This document shows, in pieces, positions 30,807 to 42,804 of a stretch of DNA of 64,000 nt. The stretch spans positions 1 to 64,000 of the forward strand of contig CACPQA010000010.1 of the NCBI GenBank assembly GCA_902635965.1. Reading direction: 5' to 3'. This DNA comes from an uncultured Bacteroidota bacterium. GTDB lineage: Bacteria; Bacteroidota; Bacteroidia; Flavobacteriales; Flavobacteriaceae. The first letter of the stretch is position 1, and each line of letters starts with the position of its first letter. Below the pieces are notes generated by a model that was not told the origin of the DNA, ran no database searches, and saw nothing but the letters and a program-made list of their open reading frames with translations. The translations under genes and the position numbers were made by a program.

Positions 30807-31739
30807 TCAAATAAAGTTTTTAAGGGATTTATTCATAATTGCTATAGCCTTTGCGCTTTCTTGAAGTTTATTTTTTTCTGATAAATTTAAATCAAGGTTG
30901 ATTATTTCTTCAACCCCATTTTCACCTATGATACAAGGAACACCTATACAAATATCATTTAATCCGTATTGACCATCTAAATACACCGAGCAAGGAATAA
31001 TTTTCTTTTTGTTTTTTAAAATACTATCAACCAAGTAGCAAACTGAAGCTCCTGGAGCATACCATGCAGATGTTCCTAGAAGCTTTGTAAGAGTTGCTCC
31101 ACCAATCATAGTAGAAGAAACGATTTCATCTTGCTTGTCTTTAGACAACAAGGTTGAAATAGGAGTTCCATTGTAAGATGCTAATCTTGTAAGTGGAATC
31201 ATAGTAGTGTCACCGTGACCGCCAATAACCATAGCATGTATATCAGATTGTGGTTTGTTAAGTGCTTTGGACAGATAGGTTTTAAACCTAGAACTGTCAA
31301 GCGCCCCACCCATTCCAATTACCTTTTTTTTATCTAATCTATTTGATTTCAATGCTAGATAAGTCATTGTGTCCATTGGATTTGAGACAACTACTATTAT
31401 TGCTTTAGGAGAAAATTTTAATATACTTTCTGTAACAGTATTCACTATCCCTGCATTGATATCAATTAGTTCTTCCCTAGTCATCCCAGGTTTCCTTGGA
31501 ATACCTGAAGTAATAACAACTACGTCGCTATCCTTAGTGGTTTTGTAATCATTAGTTACTCCCTTGATGACAGTGTCAAACCCAAGTGTTGATGCGGTTT
31601 GAGTTAAATCTAACGCTTTGCCCTCAGATAAACCTTCCTTAATATCTAAAAGAACCACCTCGTTTGCAATTTTACTTATCGCAATATACTCAGCACAAGA
31701 TGCACCAACATTACCGGCTCCAATTATACTTACTTTCAT
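30807..31739 (-). CDS. mdh: Malate dehydrogenase
   Basis: NAD-dependent TCA-cycle enzyme interconverting malate and oxaloacetate, of the LDH-like type. The 310-residue protein has the NAD loop GAGNVGASCAEYIA, the acidic LLDIKEG, the substrate-loop arginines in SGIPRKPGMTREEL, VSNPMDTMTYLA, GGALDSSRFKTYL and the catalytic histidine in IGGHGDTTMIPL. It follows gyrB with a six-base gap, so the two are probably cotranscribed. Confidence 0.97.
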   Translation of the reverse strand: MKVSIIGAGNVGASCAEYIAISKIANEVVLLDIKEGLSEGKALDLTQTASTLGFDTVIKGVTNDYKTTKDSDVVVITSGIPRKPGMTREELIDINAGIVNTVTESILKFSPKAIIVVVSNPMDTMTYLALKSNRLDKKKVIGMGGALDSSRFKTYLSKALNKPQSDIHAMVIGGHGDTTMIPLTRLASYNGTPISTLLSKDKQDEIVSSTMIGGATLTKLLGTSAWYAPGASVCYLVDSILKNKKKIIPCSVYLDGQYGLNDICIGVPCIIGENGVEEIINLDLNLSEKNKLQESAKAIAIMNKSLKNFI

Positions 31740-31745
31740 AATATT

Positions 31746-33725
<1,980 letters not shown>

Positions 33726-33838
33726 TTAAGAAAAATAGATGGCTAAAATCATCAAATAAAAGATCTAACAGAACTAAGTTATTAACAGTTAATGTGAATA
33801 AAACTTGTGCCTGTTTTTATATAAATTTTAAAACGAAA

Positions 33839-35503
33839 TCAATACGACTTATTATGAACATTTACAATAGCCCTTCCACTGGGATCATTAAGATTTTTGA
33901 AGTTTTTGTCCCATTCCAAAGCAGTTGGAGTACTACACGCCACCGAAGGCACCGAAGGAACTGAAGATGCAGCAGCATCACTAGGAAAATGTTTTTCAAA
34001 AATAGATCTATAAAAAAATTCTTCTTTGTTCTGAGGTGGGTTTATAGAAAAGTATTTATTTACTTTTTTCATTTGTTGATCAGTTACTTTTTCTTCAGTT
34101 ATTTCTTTTAATTTGTCAATCCAACTATATCCAACGCCATCAGAAAACTGTTCCTTTTGCCTCCAAGTTACCGATTTCGGCAAATATTTTTCAAAGGCCT
34201 TTCGAATCACCCATTTTTCCATTCTTTCACCTGTAATCATCTTATCTTTAGGGTTCATTCTCATAGCAATGTCAATAAAATCTTTATCAAGAAAAGGAAC
34301 TCTGCCTTCAATTCCCCATGCAGCAAGTGATTTGTTAGCCCTTAAGCAGTCGTATTGATGCAATTTATTTAATTTTCTCACAGTTTCTTCGTGGAAATCT
34401 TTTGGACTTGGAGCTTTATGAAAATATAGGTATCCCCCAAACAACTCATCTGCACCCTCACCAGACAAAACCATTTTAATGCCTAAAGACTTAATAGCTC
34501 TTGCCATCAGATACATTGGGGTAGATGCCCTGACTGTAGTTACATCATAAGTTTCTAAATGATATATAACATCAGTTAATGCATCCAAACCCTCCTGTAT
34601 TGTAAATTTAATTTCATGATGGACAGTACCGATATGATTAGCAACTTCTCTTGCCGCCACTAAATCAGGTGATCCTTCAAGCCCAACAGAAAATGAATGC
34701 AATTGGGGCCACCAAGCCCCCTTTTTATCACCAGATTCAACCCTTTTTGAAGCAAATTTTTTTGCTAAAGCGGATGTAATAGAAGAATCTAAACCCCCAG
34801 ACAACAAGACTCCGTACGGTACATCACTCATTAATTGACTATGTACCGCATTAGATAATGCTTTTTCAAGTTGATTAATATCAGTTGAATTATTTTTGAC
34901 ATTATCGAAGGAATCCCAATCTCTGGAATACCACTTTTTGTAACCATTTTCGTCGCTGGACAAATAGTGTCCTGGGGGAAATAATTCAATTTTTTCACAA
35001 TTGGATTCTAAAGATTTTAGTTCTGATGAAACATAAAATGTACCTTTTGAATCCCACCCTATATATAAAGGAATAATCCCAATGTGGTCTCTTGCTATGA
35101 AATATTTGTCATCGATAGAATCATATATTGCAAAAGAGAAAATACCATTCATTTCATCTAAAAAATTTTTACCTTTTTCTTTGTATAACGCTAATATGAC
35201 CTCACAATCAGAGTTAGTTTTGAAGGAATATTTATTTTTTAAATTTTCCCTTATGTTCCTATGATTGTATATTTCACCGTTTGCAGCCAAGATATAACGG
35301 TCATCGTCTGAAAAAAGTGGTTGTTTACCTGACGTTGGATCTACTATCGCAAGTCGTTCATGGGCAATTATAGCATTGTTGTTTGAATAAATACCACTCC
35401 AGTCAGGTCCTCGATGTCTTATTTTTTTTGACATTTGTAAAATCTTAGGACGTAAAGATTCCACGGGCTGTTTTAAATTAAAAGCGCAAACAATACCACA
35501 CAT
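33839..35503 (-). CDS. asnB: Asparagine synthase B (glutamine-hydrolysing)
   Basis: Makes asparagine from aspartate using glutamine as nitrogen donor. The 554-residue protein begins MCGIVCAFN, with the nucleophilic Cys2 of the N-terminal glutaminase domain (HERLAIVDPTSGKQPL and NGEIYNH follow). The synthase domain has the PP-loop LLSGGLDSSIT and SGEGADELFGGYLYFHKAP. The C-terminal VPSVACSTPTALEWD and NDPSGRA resemble E. coli AsnB. A candidate promoter lies upstream. Confidence 0.97.
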   Translation of the reverse strand: MCGIVCAFNLKQPVESLRPKILQMSKKIRHRGPDWSGIYSNNNAIIAHERLAIVDPTSGKQPLFSDDDRYILAANGEIYNHRNIRENLKNKYSFKTNSDCEVILALYKEKGKNFLDEMNGIFSFAIYDSIDDKYFIARDHIGIIPLYIGWDSKGTFYVSSELKSLESNCEKIELFPPGHYLSSDENGYKKWYSRDWDSFDNVKNNSTDINQLEKALSNAVHSQLMSDVPYGVLLSGGLDSSITSALAKKFASKRVESGDKKGAWWPQLHSFSVGLEGSPDLVAAREVANHIGTVHHEIKFTIQEGLDALTDVIYHLETYDVTTVRASTPMYLMARAIKSLGIKMVLSGEGADELFGGYLYFHKAPSPKDFHEETVRKLNKLHQYDCLRANKSLAAWGIEGRVPFLDKDFIDIAMRMNPKDKMITGERMEKWVIRKAFEKYLPKSVTWRQKEQFSDGVGYSWIDKLKEITEEKVTDQQMKKVNKYFSINPPQNKEEFFYRSIFEKHFPSDAAASSVPSVPSVACSTPTALEWDKNFKNLNDPSGRAIVNVHNKSY

Positions 35504-35522
35504 AAAAAATTAATTTATAAGC

Positions 35523-35549
35523 CAAATATAATTTAAAATATTAATCAAA
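35523..35549 (-). promoter_or_regulatory. Candidate promoter of asnB
   Basis: The minus strand has TTTG (35549-35546), a 15-base spacer (shorter than usual), then TATATTTG (35530-35523), 19 bases before the asnB ATG. Confidence 0.45.
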
Positions 35550-35571
35550 AAATTAAAAAAAGTAAATTTTT

Positions 35572-37200
35572 TTAATTTATTTTTTGATAAACTATAGATC
35601 CATCAACTATAGTGGCAACGACATCAACATTTAGGATTTCTTCCTCGGATACTTTCATTATGTCATTTGTTAAAATAACAAAATCTGCAAATTTCCCAAT
35701 TTCTATACTTCCTTTTACAGATTCCTCAAAATTTGAATATGCTGCCCAAGTTGTCATTCCTTTTAAGGCTTCCTTTCTTGTTAAAGCATTTTCTCTTAAA
35801 AAACCCTTCGATGGAAATCCCTGAAGATTTTTCCTTGCAACAGCAGAGTAAAAGGTGTGCAGAGGATTAACTTTCTCAACTGGGAAATCTGTACCCAACG
35901 CAATTTTACCTGACCAATCTAAGAGATTTTTATACGCATATGCGCTCTTTAATCTATAATCGCCAAGTCTTTTTTCAGCCCAATACATATCACTAGTAGC
36001 GTGTGTAGGTTGGACAGAAGGGATAATTTTCGAGTTAAATTTCTGCATGTCTAATTGATTGACAACTTGTGCGTGTTCAACTCTCCATCTTGGATCCTTC
36101 ACATCCTTTAGAATATAATTGTAAACATCTAATACAATTTCGTTTGCTTTGTCTCCAATTGCATGCGTGTTTAATTGAAAACCCTTTGAAGATAATTGAT
36201 CTGCTAGTTCAAACAAATCTTCTTTTGAAGTAATTGTAATTCCCTTGTTATTTTTGTCATCTGAGTAAGGGTTTTTTAATAGAGCTCCTCTACTTCCCAA
36301 TGCTCCATCAAGATATGCTTTGACTGATCTAACAGTTAATTTTTCATTTTCAATAATTCCTTTGTCCAAAAAATAATTAAGGTTTTTACTTGTGTTAGAA
36401 ATCATTGCATAAACTCTTATTCTAAGTTGTTCGATTTCGTGTAGGCTGTCAATAGCCTGGATTATTCTTTTGTCAAGTCCCGCGTCATCAACAGTGGTTA
36501 GGCCGTTTTCAAAAGCCCTTTTTTCTGCTTCAACTAGAGCCTTTGCAATTTCTTTATCACTAACAGGAGGTAAAATACTCATTGCTAAATCCATTGCTTT
36601 ATCTATGAGAACTCCAGTTGGCTTATTATCTTTAATTAAAATAGAACCCCCTGAAACTTGAGTCTGAGAATTTATATCTGCTTTATCAATAACTAGATTA
36701 TTTACTAGAAGAGCATGACCATCAATTCTCCTGAGCAATACAAATTTATCTGGAAATAATTTATTTAAAAACTCATTATTTGGAAAAACTTTATTATCCC
36801 ACAAATTTTGATCCCAACCCCTACCAATAATTACGTTAGTTCGATTTTTTTGTGAATATATCAATAACTTTTTTTCAATTTCCTCTATGCTTTTACAACC
36901 TCTTAAGTCTACCTCACCAAGAGATAAACCTAAACTAAAAAAATGACAGTGAGCATCAATAAACCCTGGGTAAATTGGTAAACCCTTAGCATCAAATTTA
37001 AGCGCATTTGGATATAAATCTACAATTTCATCTCCACCAACAGATATAAACCTACCATTCTTTATTGCAAATGCAGTTGCTTTGCCAAAAGAGTCATTTA
37101 CGGTATAAACATTAGCGTTATAAACGACCCAGTCTGCTTTTCTTTTCTGACATGAAATTATTAAGCAAAAAACCAAAAAAAACATTGCGGTTTTGTTCAT
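35572..37200 (-). CDS. Amidohydrolase family lipoprotein (YtcJ-like)
   Basis: Metal-dependent hydrolase of the amidohydrolase-3/YtcJ family, exported as a lipoprotein: MNKTAMFFLVFCLIISC has a lipobox. Metal-site motifs are FIDAHCHFFSLG, NTHAIGDKA, VEHAQVV and LGTDFPVEKVNP, with KAYLDGALGSRGA and the C-terminal GKFADFVIL typical of the group. ATG at 37200 gives the right signal peptide. The frame is open 12 codons further upstream to 37236, but that would run into the preceding gene. The substrate is unknown. It is probably cotranscribed with the barrel and TPR genes upstream. Confidence 0.9.
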   Translation of the reverse strand: MNKTAMFFLVFCLIISCQKRKADWVVYNANVYTVNDSFGKATAFAIKNGRFISVGGDEIVDLYPNALKFDAKGLPIYPGFIDAHCHFFSLGLSLGEVDLRGCKSIEEIEKKLLIYSQKNRTNVIIGRGWDQNLWDNKVFPNNEFLNKLFPDKFVLLRRIDGHALLVNNLVIDKADINSQTQVSGGSILIKDNKPTGVLIDKAMDLAMSILPPVSDKEIAKALVEAEKRAFENGLTTVDDAGLDKRIIQAIDSLHEIEQLRIRVYAMISNTSKNLNYFLDKGIIENEKLTVRSVKAYLDGALGSRGALLKNPYSDDKNNKGITITSKEDLFELADQLSSKGFQLNTHAIGDKANEIVLDVYNYILKDVKDPRWRVEHAQVVNQLDMQKFNSKIIPSVQPTHATSDMYWAEKRLGDYRLKSAYAYKNLLDWSGKIALGTDFPVEKVNPLHTFYSAVARKNLQGFPSKGFLRENALTRKEALKGMTTWAAYSNFEESVKGSIEIGKFADFVILTNDIMKVSEEEILNVDVVATIVDGSIVYQKIN

Positions 37201-37216
37201 TATGAATTTAATTTTA

Positions 37217-38971
37217 TTAATTAAAAGATACATCAAAATTATATTTTAACCCAATTAAAATCTGGGTGGGGTAAACCTTATAGTTACTCCAAAAATATTC
37301 GCTTTGATTCATTAAATTCTTACCTCTCAAAAAAATCTCCCATCTCTTATTTAATTGATATTGAAAATTAAGATCAACTTGCGTGAACGGATTGAGTGTT
37401 TCGAACAAAACAGGTGAATCTTCAATATTTTGTCCAAGATATATATCTCTAAATGAATTTATTCTTTCTCCTACATACTTTAAAAATAATTGAAAATATA
37501 TTTTATTTGAAATTTTTATGGTGCCATCTAATTGTAAAGAAATTTCTGGTAAGTTAAGAGCTTCGAATAGTGCTGGTTCCTTATCAGTCAATTCATAGCT
37601 AAGATAGGTTGCTTCAAAATTTAATCTACCCCCATTTTTGAAAACTCCTTTTAGTCTAACTTTAATACCTGTATTTGACAAAGACGGATATAATACTTCA
37701 AATGAGTTACCAAATCGATAAGGAATGATGTTGTCTATATCAAAATCTTTTCCAAAGTTTCTAAACATAGGTCTGTTCTTTTCATATGAATAGTAAATAT
37801 TCCATTGAAATTCCCAACCCTTAGATAAATTCGACCTAGTGCCAAACTCTATTTTAATTGGGGAGAAAGAGGATCTGAGTATTATCGCTGGTGCAACATA
37901 TGGATTGATATGTGAAAGTGCTCTAAAACTATTTTGGTAAAAATCTCCATTAATGTTTAGGAAGGGAGCAAAATTTGAATTTTCTGGTTTATATGTAATC
38001 GAAACGTCAGGAAAATAGTATAATTTTTTATTCGCATAATTATCTCCAGTTATTAGGTAAGATTCGATTCCTAATTTAAATTTAAATTTACCTTTTTCCT
38101 TGCTTGAGTAAACAGATAAACCTGCTAAACCCGAAAAAAAATCATTTTCTAATCTAGAATAAAAGTTTTCTTTGAAGGTAGTTGAAACGAAGTTAATCTT
38201 AGGAATAGCAGTTAAACTAATTGATCCAAAATCCACACGTAATTTCGACGAAAAGGAAACTTCATTTTCTCTAGTGGAAAAAGAATCCGCAGTATAATAT
38301 GAATTAAGTGAAAAATCTTTAAATAGTTTGTCATACCATTTCCAACTTGAGGTGATTGAAAAATATGTTAGCCTTTGCACAGGATCAAAATTAGATAGTA
38401 AATATTTATCTTCAATAGCAGACGGAAGCCCATAAAAAGATTGTCTATTTTGTCTGAAATTAATTTGAGAAAAAGAGTTCCTTTTACTGGTTGAAAATTG
38501 ATGAGAAATATTTAAATTTAAATTTGATTGTCTCGTATCTACAGTGTATTCATCCATATTTTTTAACAACCCATCATAAAACAAAAACCAATCAAGATTT
38601 TGCCTTTTGTCTAGTGACAAAGATGAACCATAATCCAAAAGAAAATTGTTAAAATTTCCAAAACCTAAGGCAAATCTTGAATTAAAATTCTCTTTTAAAG
38701 GTAATATTTCAAGTTTTTTGGGTGTCCCTTTTGATGGGTCAAATGTGGAAGCTACAGGAACTGATGTAATAAAGATTTTAGGTTCTTCAATTTTGGAAGT
38801 TAGCGAATCAAAAGTTTTGATTTTTGTTTTAATTTTCTTCGCTTTAGAAATTTTTGGAATATATGACCTTTTAATAGTTACTTCTTGAGTTCCAATACCC
38901 TCAACCTCTTGGGAATAGATGAAAAATGAGATGAAATTTAAAAAAACAAATAAAAATAATTTTAAATACAT
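37217..38971 (-). CDS. Outer-membrane beta-barrel protein, TonB-receptor-like
   Basis: A 584-residue outer-membrane protein. The signal peptide MYLKLFLFVFLNFISFFIYSQ is followed by a lysine-rich N-terminal segment and a series of amphipathic beta strands with aromatic ends. The final strands (KRWEIFLRGKNLMNQSEYFW and PTQILIGLKYNFDVSFN) look like the C-terminal end of a TonB-dependent receptor barrel. I do not see a plug domain or TonB box, and the length is short for a receptor. It starts three bases after the upstream TPR gene, so both should be made together. The substrate is unknown. Confidence 0.8.
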   Translation of the reverse strand: MYLKLFLFVFLNFISFFIYSQEVEGIGTQEVTIKRSYIPKISKAKKIKTKIKTFDSLTSKIEEPKIFITSVPVASTFDPSKGTPKKLEILPLKENFNSRFALGFGNFNNFLLDYGSSLSLDKRQNLDWFLFYDGLLKNMDEYTVDTRQSNLNLNISHQFSTSKRNSFSQINFRQNRQSFYGLPSAIEDKYLLSNFDPVQRLTYFSITSSWKWYDKLFKDFSLNSYYTADSFSTRENEVSFSSKLRVDFGSISLTAIPKINFVSTTFKENFYSRLENDFFSGLAGLSVYSSKEKGKFKFKLGIESYLITGDNYANKKLYYFPDVSITYKPENSNFAPFLNINGDFYQNSFRALSHINPYVAPAIILRSSFSPIKIEFGTRSNLSKGWEFQWNIYYSYEKNRPMFRNFGKDFDIDNIIPYRFGNSFEVLYPSLSNTGIKVRLKGVFKNGGRLNFEATYLSYELTDKEPALFEALNLPEISLQLDGTIKISNKIYFQLFLKYVGERINSFRDIYLGQNIEDSPVLFETLNPFTQVDLNFQYQLNKRWEIFLRGKNLMNQSEYFWSNYKVYPTQILIGLKYNFDVSFN

Positions 38972-38974
38972 ATT

Positions 38975-41900
38975 TTAATTATTAATCTCAACCGAAGAGT
39001 TTTTCTCAGATTCAATTCGTTTTATTTTAGTTAATTCATTTTTTGCATTGTCAACTATATCCGGCATATGACTAAAATTTTCTATCACAGACTCTAGTAT
39101 AAATGAGGCCTGAAAAGCATCTCCCAATTGATAAAAATTTTTAGACATAAGCAGCAAACTTTTTGCAGTCCATTTTTTATAACCGCTAAACTCACTAGAA
39201 ATTTTTTCAATAATCAAATTGGAATTCAGATATTCTTTATTTTCAAAATTATCCATAGCTTTAAAATAAAGAGCCTCCACGGCAAATTCTTTATTAGAAT
39301 CACTCTCAAGTTTTTTGTAAGCATTCAAAGCCTTTTTTTTATTTCCGAGACTTTTTGATGACCTTGCAATAAATAAATAAGCATCGCTTTTAATTCTATT
39401 ATCCACTTCATTGAATGAGATTAACTTTTCACCACACAAAGTGGCTTTATTGTATTTTTTATCATTGTAATATATCTTCATAAGATTAGATACCGCATAA
39501 ATTAAATTTTCTTTTGCTTCGGCAGACTTTTCTAATCTTTCTAAAAAAGTAGTAGCCTCCGAAGTATTATCTAATTCAAGGAGAGATTGGCATATCCTTA
39601 CAATTGATTTTTCACTATACTCGTTCCTAGGACCAAAGACAACTCTTTTAAAATTTAAAATTGATTGATTCCATTTTTTGTTTGCATATAAAATTTCTCC
39701 GAGCAAAAAAGACATTTTTTTTATATCTAAACCATTTGGATAATTTGTAATGTAATCCTCAAGTGCCTTCTTTAGCTGCTTTTCTTTTTTTTGATCTTTG
39801 AGTAATTCAATTGCACTTATTGAGGCTTTCTCAATTTCTAATTCGGATACTGATGACAATCCATTAGATTTTATCCAAATGGAAAATTCTTCTACGGAAT
39901 TTTTCTCAACAGCTATTTCTTTGAGTATTGATAATGCTTGAGTGACTGTAATTTCTGTGGGAAATCTTTTCACATATTCCCTCAATAAACTTTCAGAATT
40001 TTTTAAGTCACCATTGTTGTATAATATTAATCCTTTATTTAAAAATACCTTTGGAACAAAGATGCTTTTGGGAAATTTTTCAATTATCAAATTGTAATTG
40101 ATCAGGGCTTTTTCAAATAACTCTGAATTTGCATAAGTTGTTGCTAGTTCAAAATAACAGTCATCAACAATAGTTGAATTCGGAAATGATTCAATTATGG
40201 TGTTAAGTTGTTCTATTTTCTCCGAAGATCTTTCCAATAGACCTAAACTTATTGCAATCTGAAAATAAGGATAAGTCAAATCATTATTTAATTTGATTGC
40301 ACGTGTATAATTTTCCACAGCTGATTTGTAAGATTTTAAAATAAAGTAAGAATCAGCGATCCTCAAGTAAGCATCATATCTATAAAGATCTGAAAAGCCT
40401 GACTTCAAAGACTCATTAAAAGCGGATATAGCCAAATCATATTTTGACAACATTAAATAATTGTATGCTACATCATAATCCATCAATATTTCTTTGTCTA
40501 GTTGTGATAGCGAATTTGGATCCATCTTCAGTTCTAATAAAAATTTTAGGGACTTCTCAAATTCTTCTATTTCAAAATAAGCTCTAGAAATCCAATATTT
40601 TGATAGAGCCGATTTTTTTGGATTATAATTACTTTCAAGGCTTTTTTCAAAATAATTGATTGACTCTCTATATAACTCTGTATTATAAAGTGATACCGCC
40701 TTCATGAATAGAGCATTTTGTCTAATTTCTTTATATTCAGACTTTGGGTATTTACTTAAAACTTTTAAAGCGGCTCCATAATTTTTTCTTTTTAGATAGG
40801 ATTCAAGAATCAATTTTTGAATATTATTAGCCTCACTGTTTTTGGGATATTTTTTTAAAAAGTCTTCCAGAATCAAAGAGGGCTCTTGATATGAGTTTCC
40901 AATTCGATAACTAAGTTTAGCATAATTTAAGTATGCATCTTCTTTAATTTCAAAATCAAAATTCATCTGTGCTGCTTTTTTAAAAGCATTTAAAGATGCG
41001 GTGTAGTTATTATTCTTAAGATAACTATCAGCTAGATGATAGTATGCATTTTGAGCGACTTTATCATTTCCATTTATTATTTTGTTAAAATTTAATATTG
41101 CTTCATCATAATTTTTTAGTTTATAATTTGAATATCCTAGTTGATAGTAATGAGTATTGTTTAGCCTCCCGTTTTTACCTTTGTAATCAGGAAGATAACT
41201 TAGCGCGGATCTATAATCTTGAAGATTAAAATAACTTTCTCCAATTATTTTGGACAACTCAGACTCTTCTTTTTCATCGGATCCAGCCAAACTTTCAATT
41301 GCAAGTCTTATAGCTTCGTCAAACCTTCCAAGCTTAAAATTCATATTTGCCCTAAAATAACCAGTTATATTTTTATCATTATTCCTATTTAGTTTATTAA
41401 AATTTTCATTTGCTTCATCAAAATTTTCAAGCTGATAAGCTATATATCCTAAATAGTAATTTGTATTTTCTTGGTAATCTGGATCATTTTGAACCTTTTG
41501 AAAATATTTTTTTGCATCGTTAAATCTCTTTGAGACGAAAAGAGAATATCCTTTATTAAAATTATAGGTGTTTTTTTGATATTTTGAAACGTCACTTTCA
41601 GAAATTCTATTGTACCACTTCAAGGCATATGAATATTTTCCGTTTTTAAAGTAAAAATTAGCTGCATCATAAAATGCAGTTTCAGAAAGATAACTAGTGG
41701 GGTTATCTTTTATATATGAATTAAGCATTTTGTCTGACCCAGGTACATTACCTCTCAATAGTGTTTCAATAGTATAAAACCGATTTTCATTTTTGATATT
41801 ATCTAGTGATGGGAAATAATTTTGAACATTATAAAATTGATTTGCTGTTTTATAATGATTTGAAGCAAAATTCAGATTAGCCAGATTGTAATACTCGATT

Positions 41901-41983
41901 TCCCAATTTTGTTGGCAATGACCAACTACACAAATAAATAACAAGTAGTTAAAAAAAATAAATAATTTACAATATATCTTCAT
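38975..41983 (-). CDS. Periplasmic TPR-repeat protein
   Basis: A protein of about 1000 residues made almost entirely of tetratricopeptide repeats (for example YQLGYSNYKLKNYDEAILNF and YDAYLRIADSYFILKSYKSA), so a long helical solenoid for protein contacts. The signal peptide MKIYCKLFIFFNYLLFICVVGHC starts at ATG 41983; the frame is open to a further ATG at 42031 but the extra residues do not fit a signal. The downstream barrel gene follows after three bases. In Flavobacteriia this TPR/barrel pair occurs next to ftsE, as here. The role is unknown; coupling the outer membrane to periplasmic machinery is one possibility. Confidence 0.85.
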   Translation of the reverse strand: MKIYCKLFIFFNYLLFICVVGHCQQNWEIEYYNLANLNFASNHYKTANQFYNVQNYFPSLDNIKNENRFYTIETLLRGNVPGSDKMLNSYIKDNPTSYLSETAFYDAANFYFKNGKYSYALKWYNRISESDVSKYQKNTYNFNKGYSLFVSKRFNDAKKYFQKVQNDPDYQENTNYYLGYIAYQLENFDEANENFNKLNRNNDKNITGYFRANMNFKLGRFDEAIRLAIESLAGSDEKEESELSKIIGESYFNLQDYRSALSYLPDYKGKNGRLNNTHYYQLGYSNYKLKNYDEAILNFNKIINGNDKVAQNAYYHLADSYLKNNNYTASLNAFKKAAQMNFDFEIKEDAYLNYAKLSYRIGNSYQEPSLILEDFLKKYPKNSEANNIQKLILESYLKRKNYGAALKVLSKYPKSEYKEIRQNALFMKAVSLYNTELYRESINYFEKSLESNYNPKKSALSKYWISRAYFEIEEFEKSLKFLLELKMDPNSLSQLDKEILMDYDVAYNYLMLSKYDLAISAFNESLKSGFSDLYRYDAYLRIADSYFILKSYKSAVENYTRAIKLNNDLTYPYFQIAISLGLLERSSEKIEQLNTIIESFPNSTIVDDCYFELATTYANSELFEKALINYNLIIEKFPKSIFVPKVFLNKGLILYNNGDLKNSESLLREYVKRFPTEITVTQALSILKEIAVEKNSVEEFSIWIKSNGLSSVSELEIEKASISAIELLKDQKKEKQLKKALEDYITNYPNGLDIKKMSFLLGEILYANKKWNQSILNFKRVVFGPRNEYSEKSIVRICQSLLELDNTSEATTFLERLEKSAEAKENLIYAVSNLMKIYYNDKKYNKATLCGEKLISFNEVDNRIKSDAYLFIARSSKSLGNKKKALNAYKKLESDSNKEFAVEALYFKAMDNFENKEYLNSNLIIEKISSEFSGYKKWTAKSLLLMSKNFYQLGDAFQASFILESVIENFSHMPDIVDNAKNELTKIKRIESEKNSSVEINN

Positions 41984-41992
41984 AAAGCATGA

Positions 41993-42000
41993 CAAATGTA
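41993..42000 (-). promoter_or_regulatory. -7 promoter element (TACATTTG) of the TPR gene
   Basis: The minus strand reads TACATTTG, an exact TAnnTTTG match nine bases before the ATG at 41983. TTTG motifs upstream are at non-standard distances. Its position supports the 41983 start over 42031. Confidence 0.4.
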
Positions 42001-42065
42001 GTCGTACAAATACAAACGTTTTTTTTATCAAATACGTATAAAATTATCAATAAAATCAAAAATCG

Positions 42066-42099
42066 TTTGTGGCATTTGATATCATAAATATTAACTTTA
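42066..42099 (+). promoter_or_regulatory. Candidate promoter of ftsE
   Basis: TTTG (42066-42069), a 22-base spacer, then TAACTTTA (42092-42099), which matches seven of eight bases, 18 bases before ftsE. Confidence 0.45.
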
Positions 42100-42116
42100 G
42101 GAAATATTTTATATAA

Positions 42117-42803
42117 ATGCACGTCATTGAACTTATAAATGCTTCTATTTTCCAGAATAATGATTCTGTTCTTGAAAAAGTAAATATTAAAGTAGCCAAA
42201 GGTGACTTTGTTTTTTTAATCGGAAGGACAGGAAGTGGTAAAAGTAGTCTAATAAAGGTTCTTTACGGTGACTTGACCTTGAAAGAAGGAATTGGAAATG
42301 TAGCTGGTTTTGATCTTTTGAAAATTACTCATAAAGAAATCCCTTTTCTTAGGAGAAAAATTGGAGTTGTTTTTCAGGACTTCAAATTACTATCGGACAG
42401 AGATATTTATGATAACCTTAAATTTGTTTTAAAAGCCACCGGTTGGAAAAAAAAGGATGATATTGATAATAGAATAAATGAAGTTTTAAAAGAAGTTGGA
42501 TTGTTTGAAATTGAGAGAAAATACCCATTTGAACTTTCTGGTGGAGAGCAACAAAGAACAGCGATAGCTAGAGCATTACTAAATACACCTGAATTAATAA
42601 TTGCTGATGAACCTACAGGAAATTTAGACCCCCAAACGAGCAATGAAATTATGGAAGTATTTAAAAAACTACACAAACAAGGAATAGCTGTTTTTATGGC
42701 GACCCATGACTACAATATGATTGTTAAATTTCCTGGAAAAATATTCAAATGTGATTCAGGAAAGGTATTTGAAGTTATTGCAAAACAAAACAAAAAGAAA
42801 TAA
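42117..42803 (+). CDS. ftsE: Cell-division ATP-binding protein FtsE
   Basis: ATPase of the FtsEX complex that controls peptidoglycan hydrolysis at the septum. The 228-residue protein has Walker A GRTGSGKSSL, VVFQDFKLLSDRDIYDNL around the Q-loop, signature LSGGEQQRTAIARALL, Walker B LIIADEPTGNLDP and the switch histidine in MATHDYNM. The FKLLxDRxxYDN pattern is characteristic of FtsE. ftsX is not adjacent, as is common in Bacteroidota. kdsA begins two bases after the stop. Confidence 0.92.
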   Translation: MHVIELINASIFQNNDSVLEKVNIKVAKGDFVFLIGRTGSGKSSLIKVLYGDLTLKEGIGNVAGFDLLKITHKEIPFLRRKIGVVFQDFKLLSDRDIYDNLKFVLKATGWKKKDDIDNRINEVLKEVGLFEIERKYPFELSGGEQQRTAIARALLNTPELIIADEPTGNLDPQTSNEIMEVFKKLHKQGIAVFMATHDYNMIVKFPGKIFKCDSGKVFEVIAKQNKKK

Positions 42804-42804
42804 A

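Noticed and set aside
37201-37236. Upstream extension of the amidohydrolase start
   Set aside because: It overlaps the previous gene, and only the ATG at 37200 gives a proper lipoprotein signal.
42721-42804. Extension of kdsA into ftsE
   Set aside because: The added 28 residues are the ftsE 3' end in another frame and do not resemble KdsA; ATG 42805 matches the family start.
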